DNA from: Harmothoe impar
Lineage: Eukaryota; Annelida; Polychaeta; Phyllodocida; Polynoidae
Direction: 5' to 3'
DNA length: 64,000 nucleotides
Assembly: GCA_947462335.1 (NCBI GenBank)
Contig: OX381710.1
Coordinates: 37,571,204 to 37,635,203, forward strand
Shown here one piece after another: positions 47,946-60,554 of this stretch. The notes under the pieces are model-generated. The model saw nothing but the letters and a program-made list of their open reading frames with translations. It did not search any database and was not told the origin of the DNA. Each line of letters opens with the position of its first letter. The stretch's first letter is position 1. Both the position numbers and the translations under genes were made by a program.

Positions 47946-49650
47946 CCATACATGTACACATATTTCAATTAGGCTCATGTATTACATCATAGAGGTTATT
48001 TATAATGACTAGTCCTTCCCCAACTTAGTATCTCCATGATTACTCGTGCTGAATCCCCCTATTGAGTTGACGTTGACAGTTCACTAATTCATGGGCACCT
48101 ATTACTGAACAACATCGTGGATTGTTATTCTGATTAAAGTGTATTTAAGAATTTTTACCAATTTGGGCATCCACAATGAAGATTAAGACAAAGCTTGACT
48201 AATCCGCCCCAGATTTGTGCTAAAGCAGTCTCATCAGAGCCGCATGGGGACACAGCTTGAGGTGGTCTTGATTATGGTTTGCTTAACTTTTTTCTCTCCA
48301 ATAGCAAATCCATCATCGCAATGTTTCATTTCCTCCTAGGGCCGCTTGCAGCTTGTACCCTGCGTGTCCTCACTGTGCAGTTTTTCTCCGTCCCCTCTCT
48401 TTATTTCCCAGTGAGTCACAAGAAAGATTAAATTGAAATGGTTACCGGAGAATACCCCCCTAATCTGAGGTGTGACGATCCATTGTCGTATTGCCTGACA
48501 GAGAGGCCCTTCGCATAATCAACAAAGCGGACGCTCGTTTGTTCTTGGAGTGGTTTTGGCGCCAAACCGCGCCGCGCCGTGTTTGCCGCGTCTGGATGTC
48601 GTCTGCATCCCACACGGGGTTCGCATGTTGTGATGCAAGGGGGTCAAGCGGCCCTGGTTCCTACCACTGACCCTGCGTGAAATGTGATTGATTTGATGCC
48701 AGCCGCCTCACGCAGACTTGTGGAGGTTTGCCTTTTGTTATTACTGTCTGTGGTGTCATCTCTGTACCCCTATCCCTCCCACCCCGCGCCTCCCACTTTC
48801 TGTGAGAAGAAATATCGTCTAATGGAATTGTGTCTGTTGGGCAAAATTGACATGGATTTCGGTCAGGGTATCCAACCCAACAATTGCCCCTATCCCCGCA
48901 CTATTGGTATAGATGATCATGCTGTATTACTAAAATGGGCCTATAAGGCATCTTATTTGGAATGCTAACACATTTATGATATCTGAAAGAAATAATAATT
49001 ATAATTAAGTGCATGTATACTTAAGCAAATTGATGAAAAGCATTTCATCAACTGCTTTCAACTAGATATAAATTAACCTTACCTCATTATATCATAGCAT
49101 AGCTCTGCCCTAATCATCAAAACACCATGTTCTTATCAAGCCTCTACATGTGCACAGAATCGTGTCATTGCCTTGCTACGGACGGCTGAGGAAATAAAGG
49201 GACCTATTGTGTTTGTGTTTCTACTTTATCTCCACCACTGATGCTCATAATCATACCCCCGCCGCTGCTTATCTGTTCAATTTCTGCCCAAATTGTCAGC
49301 ACGCGTGGCTTTGTTTGCATTCATTATACCACCAAACGCCAACAAGATAAGCATCTGTCCAAGCCACCCGTCCCTAACTGCACAGCCTCCGCTCTATAGG
49401 GGTACAACGGGTTGACATATGAGAGCCGCCATCTTGTCCCCCAGTGAGTCCAGTAATCCTGAGACGCCAGTTATAGTTACAGATATTGTTGCTGCCAGCA
49501 GCGCTGCACCCCACCTGGCTGCTAATGACCCTGCAGCTGACCCGTTATACAGATATAGACGGGCCGTACCCCCATCCCTGACCGCCCTGACCTCCCCGGA
49601 CCTGGAAACATACCCCTACCGCAGCCCTCCACCACACACGACCCGCTAGG
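47946..49650. other. Non-coding stretch, nothing recognised
   Basis: A CG-rich palindromic patch (GGCGCCAAACCGCGCCGCGC) sits near 48558-48577. Frames at 48684-48968 and 49419-49649 (94 and 76 codons) have no recognisable domain. Confidence 0.45.
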
Positions 49651-49652
49651 GG

Positions 49653-49665
49653 CCGCTAGTGGGCG
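49653..49665 (+). promoter_or_regulatory. CTCF-like motif, one mismatch
   Basis: CCGCTAGTGGGCG fits the CTCF core with one off-consensus base. Confidence 0.35.
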
Positions 49666-51950
49666 TCTCGTGGCCTCTCGCCGTGCATGAGCTGCACGAG
49701 ACTTGCCGGTTCAGTGGTCGGGTGGCCACGTGTAAGGCTGAGATAGGTGCAGTAAGGGGAGGGGGTCATGTGACAAGCATGACCTTCATGGGTGGGTTGT
49801 TCCTATAGGCTGAATCTGTAGGGGTGGGTGGGGCTAGATATCACAGGTATCTATAGACACATGTGAACTAATATAGACAGATTGCATTTCAAGTCAGACA
49901 CGCGTATCGGCAATTGACTTGTGTTTTGCATTTCCTTTGTCAGATTTAGTTGACCTTATCATGTTACTCAGTGAATGAGTACGTTTTTGAAATAAATGAA
50001 AATAATAAAATCATTTAGCATTGGCATGTTTCTCTCCACGTGATAGATCACTGTAAATTGCAAATGTTTAACTCAATGTAAAATATTTTCAGACATATTT
50101 TTTCAGCTGTTTAGAATATCTTCGTCGTGAATCATTACATTTCGTATTACAAGTAATCAAACAGGGATCTCCAGGGAGAACTCAAAATAACAAATTCCCT
50201 CTTTTTTCAGAGAAACAGTGGACCGTGCATTTCAGCAGGAATACAATTAGCTTTCCTGCTGGGTAGGAGGTAACGGGTGAAATAACGACCTCCTCTCAAC
50301 AATTCAACACACTTTCTAAATCATTTAAAGGAAGATTGATCTGCGGTTCTTGGTTCATACCAGGTCCTGACAAATAGCAGAGGCTGAGCCCCCTTGATGA
50401 GTGAGCCCTCTCCACCTCACATTCCAATAACGCATCGAAATTTAAAAGGCGAGCGAAAAATGCCTCTGCAGTAACCGGAAACCCTGGTCTCGTGCCCCCA
50501 GGGACGCCGCCTTGTCTCGTCATGTCCCGTTTTGTCTCGCGAGAGCTCTGCGGTCAGCGGACGCCGCCAGACTGGCGCCGGAACGCCGAGTGGACAGTGA
50601 CGTCATCATTTCTGTAACACGACCGTAACTCGAGCTTGTAACTCTTCGAAGATGGGACAGCTAGGGAGGGTTTAATACTGTTGGTATTTGTTTAAATTGT
50701 GACGTTTTAGTACATCTTTACAGATTGTCCTTGCAGGACGACTGATTCTGGGATCGGTGTTAACTGCAGGAATCATGACATAGCATAATAAGAGCGTTTT
50801 ACAATGTAGTAGCTACAATAACCCCTGCGATTAACGACGCTGTGGAGGCATTTTAATATGTGTGTAAAGCAATGCTAGCTATCGGCTAACAGACTATTGG
50901 TATATTGTACTATGTTGCAGGATTTAAGTGAAGCAGAGATGCTCTTATAAGTATTGTTATTAATATGCTTAGTTGAGCATTATGTAAGATATGAATCTTC
51001 CATGAAGACATCCCAAAAAAGTCCGCTATAAAAAGCTCTGTTTTTAAATCTTGGTCGATAAGAATAATCATTAAGCAGAGGTAGACCATCCATTTTCGCA
51101 CGTAAACTGCGCCCTGAAGTATCTCCAGTGACAATGCATTTTTGTGTACATGTGTAAATCTGTGATTATAAGTTAATAATTAACTTCCATCTGACATGAC
51201 AGAGTCATCAGCACTCCTTAGTAGAAGCACCACCTTAATTGTTGGCCAAGAACAATAGGTTAAAACCAGCGACAGAGAAAACACAGCACAACACGAGAAA
51301 TAAGTGTTTTACGTGATTCGTTTACTCGAGAAACAGATTCAGCTAATTTCCTCGACGCCGTTTTCCTTGCAAGGAAATGAGAATTAATCATCGGACGTGC
51401 CGAGGCCAAGTTTCCCGCACTTTTTTACAAGTTAGCCGAAAGTCGTCTGCCGTTGCGCCGTTCCGGTTTGATGGCGCGTCCGCACGCCAGCCGCTCGTCC
51501 CACCTACAAGGCCTGGAGTGACCTATGTCAAGCAGCCCTCAGCGTCTCATTGTCTCCTCCAGCGTTTACCCAGACACCCTGGAGGCCTCCTTCCGCCCTG
51601 TGGGGACGCGTGAGGACGACGACAGCTGCCAGGAAGTGACGTCATATCGCGCCATAACAACACTATTAGCGACAATTTGTACCGGCAAAAATGTCCCAGT
51701 CTGCAAAGCCAATTGCATTTCTTTCGGGTATGACTAAGATTTCTTTTAAATAATTATGCTCCTTGAATGCTGAGTGTTGGAGAAAGGCATTGCCAATGGT
51801 TTAAACCCGGCCTGTTCATGCCGAGAAGCATGTGAATTCACTCCCTTGGGGCGGGCGATAATTGGGGGGAAATGTTTTGTGTGGGGCACAGATAAAACTT
51901 GGCGCCACTTTAATGGGGAGACGCCGAGCATCTTGTCTTAGGTTCTGCCG
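49666..51950. other. Non-coding stretch with two CG-rich patches
   Basis: A CG-rich patch at 50500-50600 contains an exact TCTCGCGAGA at 50535-50544. Another lies at 51345-51650. Either may be a promoter or CpG island; the frames present (up to 78 codons) are unrecognised. Confidence 0.4.
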
Positions 51951-52040
51951 ACACGAGCAGCTCCAGCTGCCCGAGCTGCTCGGGGCTACTCGGGACTGCT
52001 CGGGGCTACTCGGGGATGCTCAGGACTGTTCAGGGCTCCT
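51951..52040 (+). repeat. CTGCTCGGGG-type short tandem repeat
   Basis: About seven units of 9-10 bp of the type GCTACTCGGG or GCTGCTCGGG, starting with two exact GAGCAGCTC/GAGCTGCTC motifs at 51955 and 51973. Confidence 0.75.
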
Positions 52041-52076
52041 CCCGGCCTCTATGATATAACCCCACCCTATTGTCCA

Positions 52077-52090
52077 CCGCCAGGGGGCAG
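52077..52090 (+). promoter_or_regulatory. CTCF-like motif, strong match
   Basis: CCGCCAGGGGGCAG is an exact match to the consensus CTCF core. It lies 37 bp after the GAGCTGCTC-rich repeat and faces the minus-strand match at 55474 across the large minisatellite. Confidence 0.6.
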
Positions 52091-52939
52091 AGGTCATCCC
52101 CGCTGATGACGTCATCACCAACGTCGCCATGACAACGAGAGTCCTAATGACTTGTAAGAAAATGAAACTGTATCATTCTGTTCGTTAAAATATGTGATTG
52201 TGAATGGACAATCTCTAATTGATCTTGTATACGGTCAGTGTATGTATACCCCTTTATACATATTCAAACAAAATCCACAAATTATGCGTTGATAAGGATT
52301 ACTAAGGTCTATGTTATAAAATGTTATTTTCAGAACAGACACATCATTATGGCCTACTATTCAATATCATTGTATAAAAAGTTCAAAGAAAAAAGATTAA
52401 AGGAGGAACAAGATTTGCGACTTTCTATAACTATCTCTCCATGTCATTAGAAAACAATATAACTAGTTTAGAAGACGTTTTTTCAACCTCGTCATGAATA
52501 GTTCGTGCCTACATCAACTGATGTTAAGTTTTCTCATGGTGCCTCGGCAAAAGAAATAAAGGTGTGTTATTTCAGGTTACCCTACCAATGTAATGCCATA
52601 CCTAGCAAAACAGGGCCGACTCTAGAAATTCTTATCGAATTTTGTAAAAGGGCCATGCTTGGAGGTGATACTATGGGGCCCAGGCCATGTGATGCAAATC
52701 TACTGTATGTATCCATAATAAATTAATGCACCGCTATCTTGATACACGAGAGAGTTACATGGACATCTTTATGGAAAGGAGAGTACATAAGAGAAAACGT
52801 TCTTAGCATGAGAAACATGGTACAATAAAAGTACATAATTATATATGATAGTAAATGTAGCCTTTTGCCATAGAATTTTTGTGTTAACTCAACGGTGGGA
52901 GTGTTTGGCTAATCATTTTTTGACCCATATAAATTTGAA

Positions 52940-53532
52940 CCCACAGACTAGCAGAGTTAGGTCTCACATGCATCTAGGCCTACCCACAGCCAGTATATAT
53001 AGGCTCACATGGTTAGGTCCCACTTCTGTGCCAACTCCTAGCCAGTATATCCATAGGCTCAAATAGTTAGGTCTCACTTCCAGGCATACCCCTAGCCAGT
53101 ATACCATAGACTTGTCCTGTTTAATCTCACTTCTATGCCTGTTTCTAGCTGATTGTAGGTGGACCTGTTTCTCATAGGTTTGCAAAGTTAGCTCTCATGT
53201 CTGTGCCTACCCCTAGTTAGCATAACATAGACTAACACAGTCAAATCTCATTTCAATGTCCCTAGCCTATATCCCATAGGGGCACACAGTTAGGTCTCAC
53301 TTCCAGTCATACTCCTACCGAATATGTGCCATGGGCGTCCATAGTAAGGTCTCACAGCCAGGTATACCCCTGGCCAGTATACAGTTAGGTCTCACTTCTA
53401 TGCCTACACCTAGCCAGTATACCATAGGCTCATCTAGTTAGGTCATATTTCTATGACTACTCCCGGGCTACCCCTGGCATAGATTCGATAGGTGTTGCTT
53501 AGCTAGGTCTCACTTCCAGGCATACCCCTATA
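52940..53532 (+). repeat. 48-bp minisatellite, left part
   Basis: About 11-12 diverged units built on GGCTCACATAGTTAGGTCTCA and CTTCTATGCCTACCCCTAGCCAGTATA. The array resumes at 55181 after an inserted element. Confidence 0.85.
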
Positions 53533-55179
53533 CACTGATAATAATGGACCTGGAAATGTTAGTCACTACGGACTACATTTCTATAGTCACATGAATGTAG
53601 CAAAAACGACTATACCAAGTTAGTCACCTATGTCTATAGTAAGTTAGTCATATAGTCAACCTATAGTCAGCCATTAAATTGGCTGATTTGGGCTATATAG
53701 TCAAGTGACTATGAATTTAATGGTTTCATGGTCTAAAGTAGTCACTATGACTAATAGATATAGTCAATCATGAGAAATAAGGGAAGCTTAAGTACTGAAG
53801 GCAGGTCAAGGTTCAGCAGGGTAGACATGGCTAGGATAAAGCAGGGCAGGGGACAGGCTAGGATAAGGCAGGCCAGGAGACAAGCTAGGATAAGGCAAGG
53901 CAGGGGACAGGCTAGGATAAAGCAGGCCAGGGACAAGCTAGGATGAGGCAGGGCAGGGGACAGGCTAGGATGAGGCAGGGCAGGGGACAGTCTAGTAGGA
54001 TAGGGCAGGGCAGGGACAGGCTAGGATGAGGCAGGGCAGGGGACAGGCTAGGATAAGGCAGGGCAGATGACAGGCTAGGATAAGGCAGGGCAGGGGACAA
54101 GCTAGGATAAGGCCAGGGGACAGGCTAGGATAAGGCAATGCAGGTAACAGGCTAGGATAAGGCAGGCCAGAGGACAAGCTAGGATAAAGCAGGGCAGGTG
54201 ACAGGCCAGGATAAAGCAGGACAGGGACAGGCTAGGATAAGGCAGGGCAGGGGACATGCTAGGATAGGGCAGGGACAGGCTAGGATGAGGCAGGGCAGGG
54301 GACAGGCTAGGATAAAGCAGGCCAGGGACAAGCTAAGATGAGGCAGGCCAGGGGACAGGCTAGGATAAGGCAGGCCAGGGGACAGGCTAGTAGGATAGGG
54401 CAGGGCAGGGCAGGGGATAAGCTAGGATAAGGCCAGGGGACAGGCTAGGATAAGGCAATGCAGGTAACAGGCTAGGATAAGGCAGGCCAGAGGACAAGCT
54501 AGGATAAAGCAGGGCAGGTGACAGGCCAGGATAAAGCAGGACAGGGACAGGCTAGGATAAGGCAGGGCAGGGGACATGCTAGGATAGGGCAGGGACAGGC
54601 TAGGATGAGGCAGGGCAGGGGACAGGCTAGGATAAGGCAGGTCAGGTGAAAGGCTAGGATAAGGCAGGCCAGGGGACAGGCTAGGATAAGGCAGGCCAGG
54701 GGACACGCTAGGATAAGACAGGCCAGGGGACACGCTAGGATAAGGCAGAGCAGGTGACAGGCTCCTGTATAGGCCTATCATGCTCTGTCGGTCTAGACAT
54801 ACACTGTTCATGTATTTCTATGTTATCAAAATTGGAACAAATGACCATGATAACTCTATCAAACATGAGAACTCATGCACCCTATAACATCTTAAGTTGT
54901 CATAGTCAACTGTAACATAACATATAACAAGCAGGGATATCCATAGAACAGTGGTTTAGGAAAAGATGTGCCTACCTGAAGTCCATGGACCATTCAAATT
55001 TGAATCCTAACTGTTTCCTGTGCACACATTCCTGTGACATCATCAATTTGTGTGATCCACATATAGTCACTACTGACTATCTTTATGACTAATATGTGAC
55101 TAGGTTGTATAGTCCCCTGACTACGGGGGTCAAAATATGATGGAATAGTCAGTACTGACTATAGGTTTTATTATCAGTG
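53533..55179. mobile_element. 1.65-kb TA-flanked element inserted in a minisatellite
   Basis: The ends CACTGATAATAA and TTATTATCAGTG are inverted and flanked by TA (53531-53532 and 55180-55181). Removing the element restores a normal minisatellite unit around ...ACCCC-TA-GGCAGTATA. Subterminal regions (53555-53770 and 55065-55165) are rich in TAGTCACTA/GACTATAGTC strings, which could be transposase-binding repeats. The core is a 27-bp minisatellite. No transposase frame exists. The TA target suggests a Tc1/mariner-type system. Confidence 0.85.
53820..54765 (-). repeat. 27-bp minisatellite with 320-bp higher-order repeat
   Basis: About 35 units of GGATAAGGCAGGGCAGGGGA-CAGGCTA type. Positions 54101-54315 are identical to 54421-54635 (215 bp, offset 320). 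The proline/leucine-rich frames on the minus strand (PYPSLSPALP repeats) follow from the 27-bp period. Confidence 0.9.
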
Positions 55180-55181
55180 TA

Positions 55182-55445
55182 GGCAGTATATAATAGGCTC
55201 ACATTGTGAGGTTGCACTTCCAGGCATACTCGTACCCGTGTTATCATAGACTATCAATGATAGGCCTCACTTCTATGCCTACCCCAAGCCAGTACATGTA
55301 TATCATGAACTATCACAGTTCTCTTCTGGGCATACCTCTTACCAGTATACCATAGGCTTGCATAGTTAGGTCTCACTTCTATGCCTACCGCTAGCCTATA
55401 TCCCATAGGCTTGCAGAGTTAGGTCTCAGTTCCAAGCCTACCCCA
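55182..55445 (+). repeat. 48-bp minisatellite, right part
   Basis: About five further units of the array at 52940-53532, with the same TTAGGTCTCACTTCTATGCC core. Confidence 0.85.
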
Positions 55446-55473
55446 TACCACAGTCCCTAACTGGATTAACCTG

Positions 55474-55487
55474 CTGCTGCCCTCTAG
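55474..55487 (-). promoter_or_regulatory. CTCF-like motif, strong match
   Basis: On the minus strand CCGCTAGAGGGCAG fits the CTCF core at every position. It faces 52077-52090 (+). Confidence 0.6.
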
Positions 55488-56014
55488 CGGCTTATCCGGA
55501 GTCCCTGGCGGAGGGATACAGACGGTTCTGGTGAGTCGGCGCCCGGCCTCTCTCTGTTCTCCGCTGGACATGGTCACGCACATGCTCAAAGAGGACATCA
55601 GACGCAATGAATTCTGGGATTGTGGCGCGGACGGCGGAGTGGTTCTGTCATTTTAGAGGGCATTAACCGGCGAGGTGGGCCCTAAGGCAGTCCTTTAATT
55701 AACAAAGCAATATTTGGCCGTTTGAGCCTGCTTGCCCAGCCCTTGCTCGGTCCTCCCTCCGCCCAATGTTGACTCACGGGGGACCCCCCCCCTCCCCCGA
55801 CACCCCCACCCCCTTCTCTAACCTGATTTGTATTGCACAGCCAACCGATCGGCGGAGGCTGCGTAGAAGGAGGAGTATGGTTGACGTTGTCTAGATTCAA
55901 ATTTTTAGTAAAAGAAACTATTTAAACAAGGGAAAAAACAACAAAAGGTTCCACTAAAGTATGTTGCCGGTATTTGATATTATTACACAAGTGAGTAGAT
56001 CTTGAAAGGGTCAA

Positions 56015-56151
56015 CCCAGCTAACAGAAAAACGTTATTTTGCGTCAAAATAACGTTTTAAAACTTTAAATAATATAATGCCATAGTAAGGAGCCTTAGAG
56101 AAACGCTATATAACGTTATAAAGTGTTGTATATCATTTTTTGTTTACTGGG
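56015..56151 (+). mobile_element. AACGTT-rich MITE, copy 2
   Basis: It starts CCCAGCTAACAGAAAAACG and ends TTTTTTGTTTACTGGG, flanked by AA on both sides. Internal strings include ATAACGTTTTAAAAC and AAGGAGCCTTAGAGAAACG. 137 bp. Confidence 0.8.
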
Positions 56152-56981
56152 AAAGCATCAAAATAAAAAATTGTATTATAAAAGACGTGGGTACAGCATC
56201 TAAACCTATCATGAATGGACAGAAAGCGGCAATGATTTCTCTTTTAGATTGTGTGAAAGTAGTGCAGTGCAGGATATTTCCTCACGTGCACACATGTCTT
56301 TCGTCTCACCTCTTCTCGATCTACGACCCTGGAAGGATCAGCTGAGTTGTACATACATATATCTGCACAGCTATATATATTACAGTATTTACCCTACTTA
56401 GATCTGCATTCAGTATAATGTGTATATTATATCTATGCAACGCATATGTTGTGTCTATATGAGGCACTAATGTATCCATATACATTATATCTATTGCCTC
56501 TGCTGCATCATTATCATTACGTTCTACGATACTAGAAGTATTTCCATGTCTATTGTCCTGTCTGTGAGGGATGATGAATCATTATGGGGTGTCTTCTAAA
56601 TTGTTTTATGAGCCCTGGCTAAGTGTTTATTTTGCAAACAGAGGCGCTCCAGAGTTGCCAGGAAACCATTTGACCCAGTAGTGTTCATGCATCACCTACT
56701 TTACCCGGCTTACAGCTGTTGTTTACCGATTACAATTTTATGGAGATGAGATATTTGCGTAAATCCTCCTAGCCAAGACTCTCATCTTTCATTTTTTTCA
56801 AGTCCCATGTATCGATAAATGTAACTTATCTCCACAGTTACCAAATACAATGTCTAGCGTTCTACAGTCTGCTTGATATGGCGACATTGCCAACTTTCTA
56901 TCTGTTAGTTATGTATAGCTTGTATCGTAAAGCTAAACTTTGTGATGAATATAAGTGCCCTATCTATCATCATACAGGAGA
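56152..56981. other. Sequence between two inverted MITEs
   Basis: This 830-bp AT-rich stretch lies between oppositely oriented copies of one MITE family, so the whole of 56015-57124 could in principle move or rearrange as a unit. No gene is visible. Confidence 0.4.
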
Positions 56982-57124
56982 CCCAGTAAACAAAGAAAAA
57001 ACGTTATACAACATCATTTTATAACGTTATATAACGTTTCTCTAAGGCTCCTTATTAGGGCATAACGTTATACAAAGTTTTAAAACGTTATTTTGACGTA
57101 AAATAACGTTTTTTGTTAGCTGGC
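56982..57124 (-). mobile_element. AACGTT-rich MITE, copy 3
   Basis: Starts CCCAGTAAACAAAG and ends TTTTTTGTTAGCTGG. It is in the opposite orientation to copy 2 and the same as copy 1. Confidence 0.8.
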
Positions 57125-60100
57125 TCCCTGAAGTATGCATGTGGCATGGAAATATTAGTTTGAACAATATCTCTCAGCAAATTTGCCCAACAACACCAGC
57201 CCTGTGAGATGTGGGCGGAGGTGTATGGTCGGGCAAACTGTCAGAATTTTGCTTGATTGCCACGATTTGTTCCGACTAATTATGATACCATTGTTCTTGC
57301 TCCTTCTTCCCTCCCTCGTCGCTAGTGCCCCACCCCTTGTGATAAACATCACTAGGGTGTGTGTGCTTAAAAATGACTCAGCCCCCAACATTAACAGTCT
57401 GCGTTGACAACGAAAATACTCTAGACGAATAATCGCCATTACCAGCTTCTGAGAATAAACCCAGCCTTTCTTTTTCATCTTTTTCCCATCACTTTTTCCT
57501 GTCTTGTCCCAGACCTATCTGTGCCAGTGGATCATCCGGAAATGCGAGCTTTTGGCCAATTAATGTTTAATTATTACTTATTGGAGTTGCTCCCTCGCCG
57601 CTGGTCGGGTCGCCTGAGCTGCTCACGCTCATAATGAGCGGGTCCCTGTGGGGAGGACGTGATGAGCAGCGTCAACCTGCTCTACCCCCAATAGAACTAC
57701 TCAAAGCTCTACCCCAATGGAACTACTCAAAGCTTCTCAGTCTTTTACTCTGCACCATGTAAGACAGACATGACACGAATGTGGGTAATGCACTTTTGAT
57801 AAGAGTGTATAATTAGTTATATCATGGTTTTTGAAGTACTATTTAGATTCGAGATTATATTTTACAGTTTAATATTCTTCATTGAAGACTATATCGGGCC
57901 TGTGATATATTCCATGCGGTGGATGTGCACCAAGTCTGAACATATATTTTTGAGCATTACGCTGAAGTTGCTTTATAATTATCTTTTTCTCTTCTCCTTT
58001 TGATGTGGGGGGAGACTGGGCCTCCCTTCTCACACTTTTATCTATTATGACCCTTCTCAGAATGTAATAGACCCTCTATAGAAGTGTGGCATGCTCTCTA
58101 AAATATGTCAAAAGCAGTTACATTCTGTTCACCTCTACACAGAATTATCGTTTGAGATAGTTTTTTGGACGTTATCCCAGTTGTCACCGTACCCGGCCAG
58201 TTACCAATAGCCGCTGTAGTTTTCAGTTCTTTGCTGGCTTTTCCTCTAAATGTACATATTCTCCAACGCATGATTCCACACTGCCAATTAACTACAACTT
58301 TCTGCTCGTTACTCTTCGCTCACCTCTCAACTAATCACTACTTCTGATTCCAGATCCCCTCATTCTGCCAGTCTCCTCCAGATCCCCAACAAAAACTTAC
58401 CCCTCATCCAGAAGCCATCTACTACCCCCTATTCGTCCCTCCATAACCCAGCCATGCCTCCCCTGCCCCCCTGCCTCCCCTGCCTCCCCTGCCCCCCTGC
58501 TTCCCCATACCCTATTACCCTAGGCTGCACCCCTCGGCACATTCCAGGGGAGTAAAGCACCCCTCCTGCCACCAACAAGGAACTAACACAGCTCAGTCCA
58601 TTGTTTTATACTTCCCCATAACAAGCCATTTTGTTTCGGTAATTGATATTAATTCTTTTTCTTGGGGAGTCTCGCCCCGAGGAGGAAATCTATCAAGGTG
58701 ATTTCCAGTGTTTGACTTTTCCAATATTTTAATGGCAAATAAATTGGACAATGCTCAGGGGCACTTCTATTATCTTTTAAAACACAGTTCGTGTCATCAG
58801 TTTTATTATCTATGAAATTCCCTTAAAAGTTTTGCAGCTTTCAAAATGTTGTAAATTTTGATGCAGAATTTTGTACCAGATGAGGGCAACAAATAGCATA
58901 TTTTATTCATTAGAAATAAAAAGATATACCTTGAATTTCTATACAGCAGGACCATATACCCAATATCAATTGGCTTTTCAATTAATTCCTTATTTGATGA
59001 ATACCACTGTCAAAGCAAAGTAATAACCTGAATTATTCTTGTAAAGACCTTTTTTCTCCCTGGCTTTTCTACCTTCTGACTATAACATCGAATATCTCTG
59101 TGAATCATAGTTCGATATCAAAGTGTCTCCTACTCTCTAACTAATGTATTTCTTGTTGGCATAACCTACTTTCTCGTGCTCAATATATTTGTTTCTCTTC
59201 TTCTTTTTGTCAGCACAAACAAGAACCTAGACAGGGGCGTCCTTAAGAGAGATAATGGGTGCACAAACATGGGGTGAAGAGGCAGGGTTCACTCATAACT
59301 CACCTAGACTGTTAGATGACTGGGCCTGGCTTCTGTCAAAACATGACAGAGTATCTCAGTGTTGTTTCACATCTTTTTTGGTGAAGCCCAGATCTACGGC
59401 ATATAGCATTGTCCTCGGAGTATAATGATGTACTGTTGTTGTTCCCGGACCCTCTTCACTCCCACATGCTACCCTCTATTCACTGTTTACAATCCACCCA
59501 CTACCCACGACGAAATGTGTGTTGTCTTAGGAGGAGGTTATGGAGACTGGTCTGGGTGGAGGATTATGGAGACTATGGTCTGGGAGGAGGTTATAGAGAG
59601 TAGTCTGGGAGAAGGTTATGGGCACTAAGTTCGTGAGGATGTCATGGAGACGAGGTCAAGCATGCATACAGATGATAGAGATCTTTTAGCACAGAGACAC
59701 ATTCTGCCCTGTATGGGGATTGAGTGCAGGACCGAACACTTTAAAGTATTTTACCCTAATCACTACACTAGGGCAATCCACATCATGCCTACCCGCTAGT
59801 CCTTTCCTATAGACACACGTTCATGATACCTTATTTACCTGCCACCTTATTCACATACCACCCATGATTAATAACATATACCCCGGATAACCGGGAAAGA
59901 GAGATTGAAATTTTTGTAGCAAAAGTGTTGTTTTCATTAATTCATTCTTTTCAATTGTTTGTTTTGAAAAACATCTGGTTTGCATCAATATCTAACCAAC
60001 CGAAACTACGTAATGTAACATTGGAAAGACTCGATGGCAACCTTGGTATTTGAACACCAGACCTATTTATAAGCATGCACTATCTATTTGGCTACAAAAT

Positions 60101-60540
60101 GTTATGCTCATACATCTAGCTACCTGATGAGAATATGGAACTGCTCATGTTTTCCCTTCTTGTTACGAGCCGTTCTTATATAACATAAGATACACGTTAC
60201 GTTTGGTCCCGGTAACTATTCTCAGCTGAGCGTACGAATTCGCTTCGCCTACACCATGAGTCGACCCTTAAAGCACCAACCTAACTCTGCGCTGATGAGG
60301 CTCTGCTGGAAATAATTAGCGCTAAAAGTCGTCTGCGCATACAAAACATGCGGCAAAAAGTGGGCTAAAGAGCTGCAGTACAGGGGGCACAGGCAGAGCA
60401 AACAAAGAATCAAGAGGCAGAAACCCCTAACCATAACTCACTGGAGGACCTGAGGAGGTGGGGTGTGGAGGGAGGGGTGCAGACACGTGAAGGGGTGAAT
60501 CTGTTTGAGGAAGTCGCGTGAGTTATGACGGTCACCAGGG
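57125..60540. other. Non-coding stretch, nothing recognised
   Basis: Contains one GAGCTGCTC at 57616-57624, a CCTGCCTCCC microsatellite at 58460-58500, and two possible tRNA-like relics on the minus strand (about 59708-59775 and 60037-60105) with A/B-box-like strings. No gene is recognised. Confidence 0.5.
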
Positions 60541-60554
60541 GCCCAAGCTGGGGG

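Noticed and set aside
49419..49649. 76-codon frame as a small gene
   Set aside because: No recognisable domain, a low-complexity proline/alanine/threonine composition, and no clear promoter or splice context.
53751..54811. Proline/leucine-rich repetitive frames on the minus strand
   Set aside because: These are shadows of the 27-bp minisatellite in the 1.65-kb mobile element; they shift frame where unit length varies.
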